Assembly: GCA_012270865.1 (NCBI GenBank)
Contig: JAAXHL010000074.1
Location: forward strand, 1-46,905
Length of the DNA: 46,905 bases
Direction: 5' to 3'
Source: Candidatus Poribacteria bacterium
GTDB taxonomy: Bacteria; Poribacteria; WGA-4E; WGA-3G
A program made the translations under genes and the position numbers. The notes beneath the pieces are model-generated. The model worked only from the letters and a program-made list of their open reading frames with translations. It was not told where the DNA came from and did no database searches. This document shows positions 33,974 through 43,050 of the stretch, piece by piece. The stretch's first letter is position 1; every line of letters begins with the position of its first letter.

Positions 33974-34915
33974 CTAAAGTCCCTTCTCTGTCCATTCTGC
34001 GGGGTTCACTTCTGGTTCACCGATTCGGTTTCTAAGCGTCCCGATCTTTTCAATTTCGAGTTCAATGACATCGCCGGGCTGGATCCAGCGGTCGAGTTCC
34101 CATCCACACCCTTTTCCGACCGTGCCTGAACCTAAAAACTCACCCGGATAGAGCGTCTCTGATTGTGAAACGAACGAGATCATTTCGGGAAAAGAGTAAT
34201 ACATATCCGATGTATTTCCGTCTGCCCAGACCTCACCGTTGATTCTGGCAATCATTCGGAGGTTGCAGGGGTCACGGATTTCATCCGGTGTAACGAGACA
34301 GGGTCCCATGATATTGCTGTTATCAAAGTCTTTTCCTTTGGCGGGCCCGAGTGACAATGTCATGTGCCGGAACTGGATGTCGCGTGCGCTGATGTCGTTG
34401 TAAATGGTATAACCTGCGATGTACTCTGGTGCTTCTTCTATCGAGATGTTTTTTCCGGTTTTGCCGATGTAGATCCCCCACTCGAGTTCAAAATCGAGTT
34501 TTTCGGTGTAGTTTGGCCACGTGACAACGGCTTCGTGTCCAGCGATAGAGGATGGACTCGTACTGCCGCGGTAGTAGTTGGGTAATTTGAACCACTCCGG
34601 GGAAATCTCTTTACCCGTGATACGTGAGGCGGCATCCATGTGGGTTTTGAATACGCCGAAATCGCGTAGACTTGCAGGACGTGGGAATGGCGCGAGCAGT
34701 TGGACATCGGCAACCGAAAAGACACTGTCGACTGTATCGGCACTGTCAACGGTTTGATCGATATGTTTTTGTGCGTCAGCGATGCAATTCTGTTCAAAGA
34801 ATTGGGTCATGTTCGGGGCAACAGCCGTGAGGTCAACGATTCGGTCACCTGAAATCCATGCGCCGAGTTTCGGTGTTGGCTCTGTTGATTTGGTTTGAAA
34901 AGTAACGAGTTTCAT
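33974..34915 (-). CDS. Fumarylacetoacetate hydrolase-family protein
   Basis: The 313-residue protein belongs to the FAH superfamily, which hydrolyses or decarboxylates C-C bonds in 2-oxo acids using Mg2+. Visible are the core FELEWGIYIGKTGKN with metal-binding acidic residues, YTIYNDISARDIQ, KGKDFDNSNIMGPCL and GSGTVGKGCGWELDRWIQPGD. ATG 34915 (MKLVTFQ) is the typical family start; a longer in-frame reading to 34999 runs through the promoter. GGAGGT lies 24 bases upstream of that ATG, too far to serve it, so the exact initiation is slightly uncertain. It is likely co-transcribed with the SDR gene. Confidence 0.92.
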   Translation of the reverse strand: MKLVTFQTKSTEPTPKLGAWISGDRIVDLTAVAPNMTQFFEQNCIADAQKHIDQTVDSADTVDSVFSVADVQLLAPFPRPASLRDFGVFKTHMDAASRITGKEISPEWFKLPNYYRGSTSPSSIAGHEAVVTWPNYTEKLDFELEWGIYIGKTGKNISIEEAPEYIAGYTIYNDISARDIQFRHMTLSLGPAKGKDFDNSNIMGPCLVTPDEIRDPCNLRMIARINGEVWADGNTSDMYYSFPEMISFVSQSETLYPGEFLGSGTVGKGCGWELDRWIQPGDVIELEIEKIGTLRNRIGEPEVNPAEWTEKGL

Positions 34916-34970
34916 AGCGGTTCGTTTTAAAACAATTGTACCTCCGTATTCAAGTGATTGCGTAGCGTTG

Positions 34971-34999
34971 ATTATACAATAGATGCGTTTAGAAATCAA
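34971..34999 (-). promoter_or_regulatory. Putative sigma70-type promoter of the FAH-SDR unit
   Basis: On the - strand TTGATT (34999-34994) and a perfect TATAAT (34976-34971) are separated by 17 bases. The transcript would start near 34964, about 50 bases before the FAH-family start codon. It is back to back with the promoter-like boxes of the MNT-HEPN gene. Confidence 0.6.
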
Positions 35000-35016
35000 T
35001 ACTTTTAAGATTTGTC

Positions 35017-35045
35017 TTGTGTATACGACAACGGTGTGGCATAAT
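35017..35045 (+). promoter_or_regulatory. Putative promoter of the MNT-HEPN gene
   Basis: TTGTGT at 35017-35022 and CATAAT at 35040-35045 are 17 bases apart. The start codon at 35118 lies about 65 bases past the expected start site. The match is weaker than for the divergent promoter at 34971-34999. Confidence 0.4.
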
Positions 35046-35117
35046 TAGGACCATAAGTTTGCTGATGTTCACGATGCAGTTCTGTTATGAACGTCCGGAA
35101 ACGGCAAAGGTGATAAT

Positions 35118-35873
35118 ATGGTTACGCGACAAGATATTCAAGCGACATGCGATGACATCGTACGTGAGTTCTCGCCTTTACAGGTTGTCCTGTTCGGTTC
35201 TTATGCGTACGGCACGCCGACGGAATATTCCGATGTTGATCTACTGGTCGTCATGCCGGTGGCGAAATCCGAAACCCGTCGGCAAGAGATAGAGATCCGG
35301 GAGCGTCTCGCGCGTCCTTTCCACCTGCATGTACTTGTGCATTCGCCTGAAGACCTGGCGTATCGCCTTGTATATAACGACTGGTTTCTTCGAGAGATTA
35401 CTGAAAAGGGCGAGGTGCTTTATGAAACGCCTAATTTTTTCTTGAAACCGCCAAAGAAGGAAGAAGAAGCGATGAATCCATTGACAGCGGAATGGGTGCA
35501 GAAAGCTGAAGGCGATTATACTGTCGCACAGCAATCCGCGCAAGGACAGAATCCGGTAAACGATGTTATCTGCTTCTTGGCTCAGCAGTGTGTTGAAAAG
35601 TATCTAAAGGCGTGGCTTCAAGAGGCGAACATCCCGTTTCCAAGGACCCACGATTTAAAAGCGTTATTGAACCTGATTGTTCCGACGCTTCCTGCTTCGG
35701 AGGCGTGGGGCGAAGATTTTTCAAAGTTGTCGGAACATGCCGTTGATCCGCGTTATCCGGGGAAATTCGCGACTGCGGACGAAACAGCACACGCGATGCG
35801 TATTTGTGATAAGGTTCGGCGAGCGGTTCGTGAGCAATTGAAACTACCACTTGAACCTTCCGAAGCCCATTAA
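35118..35873 (+). CDS. MNT nucleotidyltransferase-HEPN fusion protein
   Basis: Residues 1-105 form a minimal nucleotidyltransferase with GSYAYG (27-32) and the metal-binding DVD (39-41). Residues 119-245 form a HEPN domain (AEWVQKAEGDYTVAQQSA, FLAQQCVEKYLKAWL, THDLKALL, VDPRYPGKFATADE). In MNT-HEPN toxin-antitoxin modules these are two genes: the HEPN protein is an RNase-like toxin and the MNT protein neutralises it, in studied cases by adding AMP. Here they form one 251-residue frame. Met119 (ATG 35472) is preceded by an AAGGAAG-like purine stretch and begins like normal HEPN genes, so free HEPN may also be made. The strict R-x4-6-H RNase motif is not clear. The gene runs against all its neighbours. 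Confidence 0.85.
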   Translation: MVTRQDIQATCDDIVREFSPLQVVLFGSYAYGTPTEYSDVDLLVVMPVAKSETRRQEIEIRERLARPFHLHVLVHSPEDLAYRLVYNDWFLREITEKGEVLYETPNFFLKPPKKEEEAMNPLTAEWVQKAEGDYTVAQQSAQGQNPVNDVICFLAQQCVEKYLKAWLQEANIPFPRTHDLKALLNLIVPTLPASEAWGEDFSKLSEHAVDPRYPGKFATADETAHAMRICDKVRRAVREQLKLPLEPSEAH

Positions 35874-35876
35874 CTA

Positions 35877-36007
35877 TGTTAGTTGTCAGTACGCAGCACG
35901 CTGCGCTTTGCAGGACTCAGTTAAAGAGGTGCATTGTAGCAGTAGCAGGAAAGCGAACCGATACAAATAATCTCTTAACTGAAAACTGAGTACTGTTAAC
36001 TGATAAC
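35877..36007. repeat. Heptad-repeat inverted element, copy B
   Basis: The left part has TTGTCAGTACG and, further in, CTCAGTTAAAGAGG. The right part reads CTCTTAACTGAAAACTGAG followed by GTTAACTGATAAC. The CAGTTAAAGAG/CTCTTAACTG core is inverted. It fills the gap between the MNT-HEPN stop and the stop codon of the convergent ABC gene. Confidence 0.65.
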
Positions 36008-36009
36008 CA

Positions 36010-36972
36010 TTATGCCGTTAAAGACAGAAACAGTTCTTCTAAGGATACTTCAGTTGTGTGCATTTCGAGCAAACGCCAGCCCCGTCCGACGACGGTTTCC
36101 GCTACCTCTGCCCGAATATCGGTTGTCGGTGTATAGTGGAGATAGAATCTTGCGGTCTCTCCCATATCAGTGCCAGTCTGTTCAACCCGAATTACATCTG
36201 GAATATCTGTGAGAACAGGAAGTATCTCGTCGGCTGGTGCGCCCGCGATCTCAAGCGATAGCGTTAAGGAAACCGACACCGGTAGGCTCTCCGTATCGCC
36301 TTGGCTTGATACGGCGCGTCCGTCTTCCAACTGAACATCCCCCGTAATTTCGCCTCTACTGATGATAATCAACCGTTCGCACGTCATACTCGCTTCCGGT
36401 AAGATATGCGTGCTGAACAGGATTGTGCGTTCCTTGCCGAGCGTTTTGATTAATTCTCGGATTTCGATAATTTGTCGAGGGTCTAAGCCAGAGGTCGGTT
36501 CATCAAGGATTAAAACATCCGGCGCGTGGATGAGTGCTTGTGCTAAGCCGACACGTTGTCGGAACCCGCGGGAGAGTTGCCCGATGATCTGATGCCTGCG
36601 TTCGGTGAGTCCACACGCTTCAATGGCATCGTCGAGTTGCGTTTTTATATTTCGGCGCGGCACACTACGGATCTTTGCCATGTACCTCAGATACTTTGTC
36701 ACCGTCATCTCTGGATAAAGCGGTACGTTTTCCGGGAGATAGCCGATATGTTTCCGTACCTCTCTCGATTCCTTGAACACATCGTATCCAGCGACGGTAA
36801 CACGTCCACTACTTGCGGGCATAAAACAGGTGAGGATCCGCATCGTTGTGGTTTTTCCTGCACCGTTGGGTCCGAGGAAACCGACGATTTGTCCCTTGTC
36901 TACCTGAAAAGAGATGTTTTTGAGTGCTTGGAAAGGACCGTAGTTTTTTGTGATATTTTGAACGTTTATCAT
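36010..36972 (-). CDS. ABC transporter ATP-binding protein, GldA/CcmA type
   Basis: The 320-residue ATPase has Walker A GPNGAGKTT (34-42), signature LSRGFRQRVGLAQAL (a variant of LSGGQ typical of the GldA/drug-export class), Walker B LILDEPTSGLDP and switch His in FSTHIL. The C-terminal 90 residues form a regulatory-type extension. Such proteins usually pair with an ABC-2 permease and auxiliary gliding or export proteins, but none is adjacent here. No Shine-Dalgarno sequence is seen: the heptad element at 36976 lies 3 bases before the start codon and seems to have displaced the leader. Confidence 0.9.
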   Translation of the reverse strand: MINVQNITKNYGPFQALKNISFQVDKGQIVGFLGPNGAGKTTTMRILTCFMPASSGRVTVAGYDVFKESREVRKHIGYLPENVPLYPEMTVTKYLRYMAKIRSVPRRNIKTQLDDAIEACGLTERRHQIIGQLSRGFRQRVGLAQALIHAPDVLILDEPTSGLDPRQIIEIRELIKTLGKERTILFSTHILPEASMTCERLIIISRGEITGDVQLEDGRAVSSQGDTESLPVSVSLTLSLEIAGAPADEILPVLTDIPDVIRVEQTGTDMGETARFYLHYTPTTDIRAEVAETVVGRGWRLLEMHTTEVSLEELFLSLTA

Positions 36973-36975
36973 TTT

Positions 36976-37087
36976 GAAGTTGCCAGTTGCCAGTTGCCAG
37001 TTGCCAGTTAAGACCTTGTAGTGTTTACTTTTTCTGCGACTGCCACAAAAAACCTCTCTAACTGGTTACTCGTTACTGGTTACTGTT
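36976..37087. repeat. Heptad-repeat inverted element, copy C
   Basis: Four consecutive GTTGCCA heptads (36978-37006) lead to CAGTTAAGA. The right arm (37053-37087) reads CTCTCTAACTGGTTACTCG with further GTTACTG heptads in the opposite sense. It occupies the whole space between the ABC gene's start codon and the metallophosphoesterase gene's end. Confidence 0.75.
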
Positions 37088-37113
37088 CTCAAGTGTGTGC
37101 TATTGCATGTGGT

Positions 37114-38013
37114 TCAATTTGTATCAGTGGTGGATTTTGAATTTCGAGGAATGCTGAAGTTTAAATCCCGATCTCTACCCAACAAATAAGGGTTGTTGTC
37201 TGGTTGAACTGCCTCCGATTGGGCGAGGACATCGGGTAGGTCAACAGTCACGGAATTCACTTCAACTTTATCTGGGTAAACTAACACTTGTTTCCACATC
37301 ATCGGATAACAGATAACGCCGGAAGAGACGATACATAACATACCTTGTTCTCTGAAAACGCGGTTGAGATGCAGATGTCCACAAAAAAACGCTAAAATCT
37401 GTTTATCAAAAGGAGAGATGATTTCGAGCACCTCAGCAGAGTTAGCAATTCTTGAGCCAATTCCCTGGAATTCAACGCTCGGGAAAGGGAGTTGGTGTGA
37501 GAAGATGAAGACCTCTTGATCATAGTCCCGTGCCCTTTTCAATTCACGCTCAGCCCACGCTAACTGATTTGTACTGATATACCCGTGCGTCAGGTCTTCT
37601 GGTACCTCTTGGGCATCGAGGAGGATAAACCGAATATTTTCATGCACAAAACTGATGGAGCCCATGCCGTTGGTGCTGAAATGTGCTAAGTAGGCATCTT
37701 TGGAACCGGTTTCGGGATGTAAATCGTGATTGCCCGGAATGTAGTAGCACGGGGCATTCATTTTTTCACCGAGTGCTTGCGCTTTATCAAGTGCGATTTC
37801 ATATTCTTCAGCGGACATTTCAAAACTGTTACCACCACACACAATGTCTCCACCATGGATTACAAAAGCGGGTTCAAAAGCGTTTAATTGTTCGATCAGT
37901 TTTTCATAGAGTGCAACGCTATTTTTTTGCTGTTGCAGTCCACCGGCGAAATTTCTCGGGGCATTCGGGTAAAGATGTGTATCCGTAATGAAGGCAAATT
38001 TAAATAATGTCAT
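37114..38013 (-). CDS. Calcineurin-like metallophosphoesterase
   Basis: The 299-residue hydrolase has the full set of dinuclear metal motifs: Asp11 and His13 in FITDTHL, HGGDIV, PGNHDLHPE, FSHQLPF and CGHLHLNR. The pattern is closest to CpdA/Icc-type phosphodiesterases that act on cyclic nucleotides or phosphodiesters. There is no signal peptide, so it is probably cytoplasmic. The true substrate is unknown. Neighbouring genes (methyltransferase, sulfatase) do not suggest a pathway. Confidence 0.9.
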   Translation of the reverse strand: MTLFKFAFITDTHLYPNAPRNFAGGLQQQKNSVALYEKLIEQLNAFEPAFVIHGGDIVCGGNSFEMSAEEYEIALDKAQALGEKMNAPCYYIPGNHDLHPETGSKDAYLAHFSTNGMGSISFVHENIRFILLDAQEVPEDLTHGYISTNQLAWAERELKRARDYDQEVFIFSHQLPFPSVEFQGIGSRIANSAEVLEIISPFDKQILAFFCGHLHLNRVFREQGMLCIVSSGVICYPMMWKQVLVYPDKVEVNSVTVDLPDVLAQSEAVQPDNNPYLLGRDRDLNFSIPRNSKSTTDTN

Positions 38014-38031
38014 GGTATCTCTCGTCTTTCA

Positions 38032-38090
38032 GTGAGGCTCCAAAATTTGACTGGCAAAAGTATCCTTAACGGGCAAGTTTTCAGCCTCAC
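38032..38090. repeat. Inverted repeat GTGAGGCT/AGCCTCAC
   Basis: GTGAGGCT (38032-38039) is inverted at AGCCTCAC (38083-38090) with a 43-base loop. It lies between the methyltransferase stop and the metallophosphoesterase start, and its stem resembles the GGCGAGG hairpin at 27800. Confidence 0.4.
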
Positions 38091-38119
38091 CAGTGACGCG
38101 CCAACCGAGACTATGAAAA

Positions 38120-38881
38120 TCAGGTATGTATCCGTTTGGTTAGAATTGCAACATAAGTCGGTGTATCGGCTGCGTCAATATAGCGTTCAACCCGCCACGC
38201 TGTCCCGTCAAGGATGTCTTCCATCTCCGCTTTTGAAACAAACAGATAGTCAAACCACGGTGTGATATACTGTCGATAGCGAATTCGCAATCGGAGTTGA
38301 CCGCTCATGCGTCCGCGCTCTCGATTAAATCGATGATATGCTAAGTGGCAAGGCTCCTCTGTTTGATAAGGGTTAAGCGTTTCGGCGATGATCTTCGCAG
38401 TATCTGTTGTCATGGCAGCGAAGCGTTTCAATAGCCACTTCGCCCTCTTATAACTTCCGACGAGTCCGAAGTTGTGTCCCATCATGAGAATTGTGCCAAA
38501 AGTGCCAATTTTGGAACTCACCTGCGTGACAGGCACGACAAGTGCGTTTTTGAGTCCACGGTGTTGACACGTCTGAATCGCTAAGGGTGAGATGTCTGTT
38601 CCTAAAACATCGTGTCCCTGTTCTTGAAGGTGAATAGCGTGCCGTCCTGCGCCACATCCGATATCTAAAGCACGCCCTGCGGCGTGTTTGATTGCGAGTT
38701 TTTGGTGTTCAGCCCAATCCTCATATTCAGCGAAATAGTTATGAGGTCCCAGGCGGCTCGTATCAATGAACCTGTCTTCTCTCTCCACAATTTCGACGTT
38801 TTCCTGCCCGTTATAGTAATCCCAAAGCAGGTGACCATAAGCATCTTGGATATCGTTTAGCACTTTAACGATCCTTGACAT
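38120..38881 (-). CDS. Class I SAM-dependent methyltransferase
   Basis: The product has the SAM-binding motif ALDIGCGAGRHAIHLQEQG followed by the acidic post-II residue in GTDISPLAI, typical of Rossmann-fold methyltransferases. A C-terminal region with TAWRVERYIDAADTPTYVAIL completes the fold. ATG 38881 is chosen because it starts the conserved-looking part and overlaps the sulfatase stop by 17 bases; a start at 38932 would add 17 residues deep inside the sulfatase gene. The substrate is unknown. Overlap with the sulfatase implies co-translation. Confidence 0.85.
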   Translation of the reverse strand: MSRIVKVLNDIQDAYGHLLWDYYNGQENVEIVEREDRFIDTSRLGPHNYFAEYEDWAEHQKLAIKHAAGRALDIGCGAGRHAIHLQEQGHDVLGTDISPLAIQTCQHRGLKNALVVPVTQVSSKIGTFGTILMMGHNFGLVGSYKRAKWLLKRFAAMTTDTAKIIAETLNPYQTEEPCHLAYHRFNRERGRMSGQLRLRIRYRQYITPWFDYLFVSKAEMEDILDGTAWRVERYIDAADTPTYVAILTKRIHT

Positions 38882-40220
38882 AGCCGGTTGTTCCGTTTGG
38901 ATTGACCCATTGCGTCTCCCAATGCGTTTCAATACCTTCGCGCCAGGTCTGTGCTGCTTCTGTCAACTCAGCGGTGAGTTCTGGGTGTGCGTCCTTCAGA
39001 TTTTTTGTTTCACCCATATCAGTTTCGAGATTCGCGAGATGTACATCGTCTTCCGGGGGCGCGCCCTCTACCAATTGACCGTTAAGAACTAATTTCCAGT
39101 CGCCACGACGGACAGCGGTCTGTTTGCCCATCTCCCAATAGATTTCGCTGTGTGGTGTCGGTTCACTGTTTGCGACCATCGGTAGGACATCGCGTCCATC
39201 GAACTCGTATTCGGACGGGTCGCCACCGGCTGCGGCGAGGAACGTCGGGAACACATCCATCGCTGCACCGACTTCACCGATAACCTGTCTTGCTGGAATC
39301 TGTTCGGGCCAGTGCATGATACCCGGTGAACGGATACCGCCTTCGTAGAGGCTGAATTTATGTCCTTTCAATTTTCCAGCGGTGCCGCCGTAATACGGGT
39401 CTTGCGTGCCGTCTAACCAGTTCCGTGTTTCGCGCGAGGGACCGTTGTCACTCTGGAAATAGGAGAACGTGTTCTCTGCGAGTCCGAGTCGCTCTAATTC
39501 TGCGAAAATTTCGCCGACGCTGTCGTCAACTGCGCTGAGCATCGCAGCCATAATCTGTCTGTCCCAAGGGAGGTTCGGGAATCGGTCAACGTATTTTTCC
39601 GGTGCGTGCATCGGATAGTGGGGTGCGTTGTAAGGCACGTAGAGGAAAAAAGGTTTGCCGAGTTCAACAGATTTACGGATATACCGAATAGCGTATTCTG
39701 TAATGAGTTCGGTAAAGTACTCGCCGTTTCGGTAGATTTCCTCGCCGTTCTCCCAGAGATCGTGCGTCTGGTCAATACCGCGTTGTGCCATCCCCCAATA
39801 GAAGATATGCGAGAAGAAGTCAATACAACCCGCCATGAACCCGAACCAGTCGTCGAATCCGTGGTGTTCAGGACGTGAACCTTCCGCGAGACCCAAGTGC
39901 CATTTCCCGGACATTGCGGTGTAGTAACCGCGTTCCTTCAGTACCGTTGCGAGTGTCGGCATAGAAGGCGGCAGTCCGGTGGCTGTGCGATGTCCTGCTA
40001 AAATTGATCGGACCCCAGCATGGCACGGGTATCGTCCTGTTAAGAGTGCCGCACGTGAAGGCGAGCAGACAGGCGAATTCGAGTACCAATCGGTGAACCG
40101 TGCGCCTTCGGCTGCCATCCTATCGAGGTGTGGCGTTTTGAAGTCAGTTGCGCCCATACAGGACAGATCGCCGTATCCTTGATCGTCCGTTAGAAAAACA
40201 ATAAAATTAGGCTGCTGCAT
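38865..40220 (-). CDS. Sulfatase (type I, formylglycine-dependent)
   Basis: The 451-residue enzyme hydrolyses sulfate esters. Metal-binding Asp12-Asp13 lie in FLTDDQGYGDLS and the active-site Cys52 in CSPSRAALLTGRYP, the exact C-x-P-S-R motif converted to formylglycine. Further motifs are GKWHLG, FSYFQSDNGPSRE and GGIRSPGIMHWP. No signal peptide is seen, so it is either cytoplasmic or exported by another route. It probably acts on sulfated sugars. An activating enzyme is needed; the SUMF1-fold protein at 22220 lacks the catalytic Cys residues and is an unlikely candidate. The gene lies 20 bases after yifB and overlaps the methyltransferase gene. Confidence 0.94.
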   Translation of the reverse strand: MQQPNFIVFLTDDQGYGDLSCMGATDFKTPHLDRMAAEGARFTDWYSNSPVCSPSRAALLTGRYPCHAGVRSILAGHRTATGLPPSMPTLATVLKERGYYTAMSGKWHLGLAEGSRPEHHGFDDWFGFMAGCIDFFSHIFYWGMAQRGIDQTHDLWENGEEIYRNGEYFTELITEYAIRYIRKSVELGKPFFLYVPYNAPHYPMHAPEKYVDRFPNLPWDRQIMAAMLSAVDDSVGEIFAELERLGLAENTFSYFQSDNGPSRETRNWLDGTQDPYYGGTAGKLKGHKFSLYEGGIRSPGIMHWPEQIPARQVIGEVGAAMDVFPTFLAAAGGDPSEYEFDGRDVLPMVANSEPTPHSEIYWEMGKQTAVRRGDWKLVLNGQLVEGAPPEDDVHLANLETDMGETKNLKDAHPELTAELTEAAQTWREGIETHWETQWVNPNGTTGYVKDR

Positions 40221-40240
40221 ATCTCTATTGCTCCATTGTG

Positions 40241-41779
40241 TTATTTCTTCCAGAAACTCCGGTCTAAGCTCCGATATTGTATGGCTTCGGAGACGTGGAC
40301 TGCCTCTATGTTCGGGTTTCTATCGAGGTCTGCGATGGTGCGTGCGACCTTCAAAATTCGGTCATAAGCGCGCGCACTCAACCCTAATTGGTTAATCGCG
40401 ACTCGGAGTAGGTCTTGTGCTTGGTCGTCAACTTTGCAATATTCTCGTATCTGCTTTGACTGCATACTGGCATTGGCGTGTATGTTTGTGTCTGCGAAAC
40501 GTTCATGTTGGGTTTGGCGTGCTGCTTCGACCCGTTCTTGTACCTGCACCGACGGTTCGCCAGTTGTATCCGCGGCGAGTTCTGAGTATTTTACCGCTGG
40601 CACCTCAACTTGGATGTCGATTCTGTCTAACAGGGGACCGGAGATACGAGAGACGTAAGTCTGAATCTGGTTCGGTGTACACTTACAGTCTCGGTTCGGG
40701 TCGCTGAAGAATCCACAGGGACAAGGGTTCATCGCTGCGACGAGCATGAAATTTGCCGGATAGGTGAGCGATGCCGCTGCACGCGAGATCGTTACCTGCC
40801 GATCCTCAAGCGGTTGCCGCATGACTTCAAGGACATTTCGTCGGAATTCTGGGAGTTCGTCTAAGAACAAGACACCGTTATGTGCGAGACTCACCTCACC
40901 CGGACGCGGGACATTTCCGCCGCCGATTAAACCTGCATCCGAAATCGTGTGATGCGGCGATCGATACGGACGTGCCACAACCAGAGGCGTATCGCTCGGT
41001 AGCACACCGACGATACTCTGGATCTTCGTCGTTTCTAAAGATTCCTCCATTGAGAGTTTCGGTAGAATAGACGGAATCCGCTTCGCGATCATCGTTTTAC
41101 CGGAACCCGGGGGTCCAATCATAATCAGATTATGTGCGCCCGCCGCGGCGACCTCAACGGCGCGTTTGACATGCTCTTGACCTTTCACATCAAGTAGATC
41201 AATGAGCATTTCTGCACGACCGGTATATGGGTCGGTGTCAAGCGTGTGCGGCTCTGGTGTTATCTCTTTCTCAGAATTGAGGAGCGCGATTGCATCTGAT
41301 AAACTGGTGACCGGGTAGACGCTCACACCCTCTACGATTGCCGCTTCCTTAGCGTTTTCGGCAGGCACAATAAGGTCCTTTATCCCGTTCTCTTTCGCGG
41401 CAATGGCTATCGGAAGTGCGCCTTGTATACCCCGAATGTTTCCATCGAGTGCCAGTTCACCCAAAATGATGGCGTTTTCGAGTCTTACGAGATTTACCTG
41501 ATTGGTAGCCGCCATAATGCCGATCGCAATCGGAAGGTCAAACGCTGAGCCTGTTTTTCGGATATCCGCAGGTGCAAGGTTCACAGTGACTCGGGTCTGT
41601 GGGAAGTAGAAACCGGAGTTTTTAATCGCTGCGGTAACTCGATCCCTGCTTTCTTTAATAGCACTATCGGGTAAACCGACAGTGGTGAAGTAAGGGAGTC
41701 CTCCTGCGACATCTACTTCAACTTTAACGATATAGGCATCAATTCCCAGCAAGGCACTGCTAAGGACTGTTGCGAGCAT
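40241..41779 (-). CDS. YifB/ComM-family Mg-chelatase-like AAA+ ATPase
   Basis: The 512-residue protein matches the ComM/YifB family; ComM is a helicase that aids branch migration during natural transformation. The N-terminal Lon-S16-like domain ([29 protein letters not shown]) is followed by the AAA+ core with Walker A GPPGSGKT near residue 220 and Walker [11 protein letters not shown], then CPCGFFSDP with Cys residues and the C-terminal domain. ATG 41779 is preferred, with AAGGA about 10 bases upstream; a TTG six codons earlier overlaps that site. The MITE-like element lies 35 bases upstream. Confidence 0.94.
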   Translation of the reverse strand: MLATVLSSALLGIDAYIVKVEVDVAGGLPYFTTVGLPDSAIKESRDRVTAAIKNSGFYFPQTRVTVNLAPADIRKTGSAFDLPIAIGIMAATNQVNLVRLENAIILGELALDGNIRGIQGALPIAIAAKENGIKDLIVPAENAKEAAIVEGVSVYPVTSLSDAIALLNSEKEITPEPHTLDTDPYTGRAEMLIDLLDVKGQEHVKRAVEVAAAGAHNLIMIGPPGSGKTMIAKRIPSILPKLSMEESLETTKIQSIVGVLPSDTPLVVARPYRSPHHTISDAGLIGGGNVPRPGEVSLAHNGVLFLDELPEFRRNVLEVMRQPLEDRQVTISRAAASLTYPANFMLVAAMNPCPCGFFSDPNRDCKCTPNQIQTYVSRISGPLLDRIDIQVEVPAVKYSELAADTTGEPSVQVQERVEAARQTQHERFADTNIHANASMQSKQIREYCKVDDQAQDLLRVAINQLGLSARAYDRILKVARTIADLDRNPNIEAVHVSEAIQYRSLDRSFWKK

Positions 41780-41813
41780 ACGGATATTTCCTTCCAATTT
41801 GCGTTATTTTAAC

Positions 41814-41903
41814 AGGACTTACGCATTTTCCATGATAACAGACGTATAACGCATTGCAGGCGGGGTTTGAAACCCCGCTTGCAGTGGGGGCTGCGCGAGT
41901 CCT
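41814..41903. mobile_element. MITE-like element, second copy
   Basis: AGGACTTACGCA (41814-41825) is inverted at TGCGCGAGTCCT (41892-41903) with one mismatch. The interior carries a perfect hairpin GCGGGGTTT/AAACCCCGC (41860-41868 and 41870-41878). TTTTAAC and ATTTAAA flank the ends, similar to the copy at 22106. The interior differs completely from that copy, so only the ends are conserved. Confidence 0.65.
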
Positions 41904-42018
41904 ATTTAAATGTTTTTTGCCCGGTTCGTATTATCGTAGAGGTATAATTTACACCTACTATTTTCGGCACTATCATATCACAGATAGCATTAACCGGTCA
42001 ACGGTTTCCGTTTTTGGG

Positions 42019-43044
42019 TCAGGGCAAACTGAAGTCCCCAGTAAGCTTGTGTAATACTTGTAACTGTCTATGGTTCGCTACTACTAATATGGCATCTCCG
42101 GATTGGAGTTTCTTATCACCCGGTGGATTATAGAGAAATGTGCCGTCGTTATCACGGATAGCGATGATAACTAATCCTGTCTGCTCTTGGATACTTGCGG
42201 CTTTGAGAGAAATCCCATCGAGTTGAGAATCGCGTCGAACAATAGACTCTGCGAAATGCGTATCATCATGATTTTGGGTAATACTTTGTAAGAACTCTAC
42301 AAGATGTGGATAGAGGATACTGGAGGCGAGGCGGATACCACCGATATGATCCGGCAGTACGACTTCATCTGCACCCGCGGTAATAAGTTTTCCCGGTGAG
42401 TTGTCTTCAACGGCTTTAGAGGCTATTTTTAAGTGCGGATTGAGTTTTCGTGCGGAAATGACGACAAACAGGTTATCTTGGTCGCGACTGAGGCATGTGA
42501 TAAGTCCGCGTGCGCGTGTGATGCCTGCTCGGGTGAGCAGTTCATCGTCGGTGGCATCACCGTGGAGGTACGGAAAGTTTCGTGTATCCGTGAGTTGTAT
42601 AAGCCGTTCTTCATCAAGTTCAATACCGACGAATTCTACATCTGTCTTCAGCATTTCGTCAAGCACATGTATACCGGTATCACCGAGTCCACAAACTATA
42701 TAGTGGTTTGATAAGTTGTCAACAGTTCGGATCATTTTTTGTTGTCGAAAAAAACTTTGTAACTGTCCTTCAATAAGATAGGCTGTGGCGATTGTAATGC
42801 TGTAGGTGAACACCCCGAACCCGCCAATGAGCAAAAACAGGGTGAAAATACGTCCATCATCGCTCATGTCCATGTTGCTATAACCGACGGTGGTCAAAGT
42901 AATGACGGTCATATAGATCGCGTCAAGGAGTGACCATTCTCCTTGTGGATTATCTTTTTCAAGCAGTAGATAACCGATGGTTCCAATCACAAGCAAGCTG
43001 GCAAGCATCGCTAAAGCGATTATAATCGGGCGTTGGTAGTTCAT
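42019..43044 (-). CDS. Two-TM potassium channel with RCK (TrkA-N/TrkA-C) domains
   Basis: The N-terminus has two hydrophobic helices (about 8-28 and 68-90) around a pore loop TVITLTTVGYSNMD, followed by a TrkA-N domain with YIVCGLGDTG near residue 114 and a TrkA-C domain at the end. The architecture is that of MthK/Kch-type ligand-gated K+ channels. The filter reads TVGYSN, where TVGYGD is standard, so selectivity may differ. Length (341 residues) is normal. The start codon is preceded directly by heptad repeats and lacks a Shine-Dalgarno sequence. Confidence 0.9.
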   Translation of the reverse strand: MNYQRPIIIALAMLASLLVIGTIGYLLLEKDNPQGEWSLLDAIYMTVITLTTVGYSNMDMSDDGRIFTLFLLIGGFGVFTYSITIATAYLIEGQLQSFFRQQKMIRTVDNLSNHYIVCGLGDTGIHVLDEMLKTDVEFVGIELDEERLIQLTDTRNFPYLHGDATDDELLTRAGITRARGLITCLSRDQDNLFVVISARKLNPHLKIASKAVEDNSPGKLITAGADEVVLPDHIGGIRLASSILYPHLVEFLQSITQNHDDTHFAESIVRRDSQLDGISLKAASIQEQTGLVIIAIRDNDGTFLYNPPGDKKLQSGDAILVVANHRQLQVLHKLTGDFSLP

Positions 43045-43050
43045 TTAATA

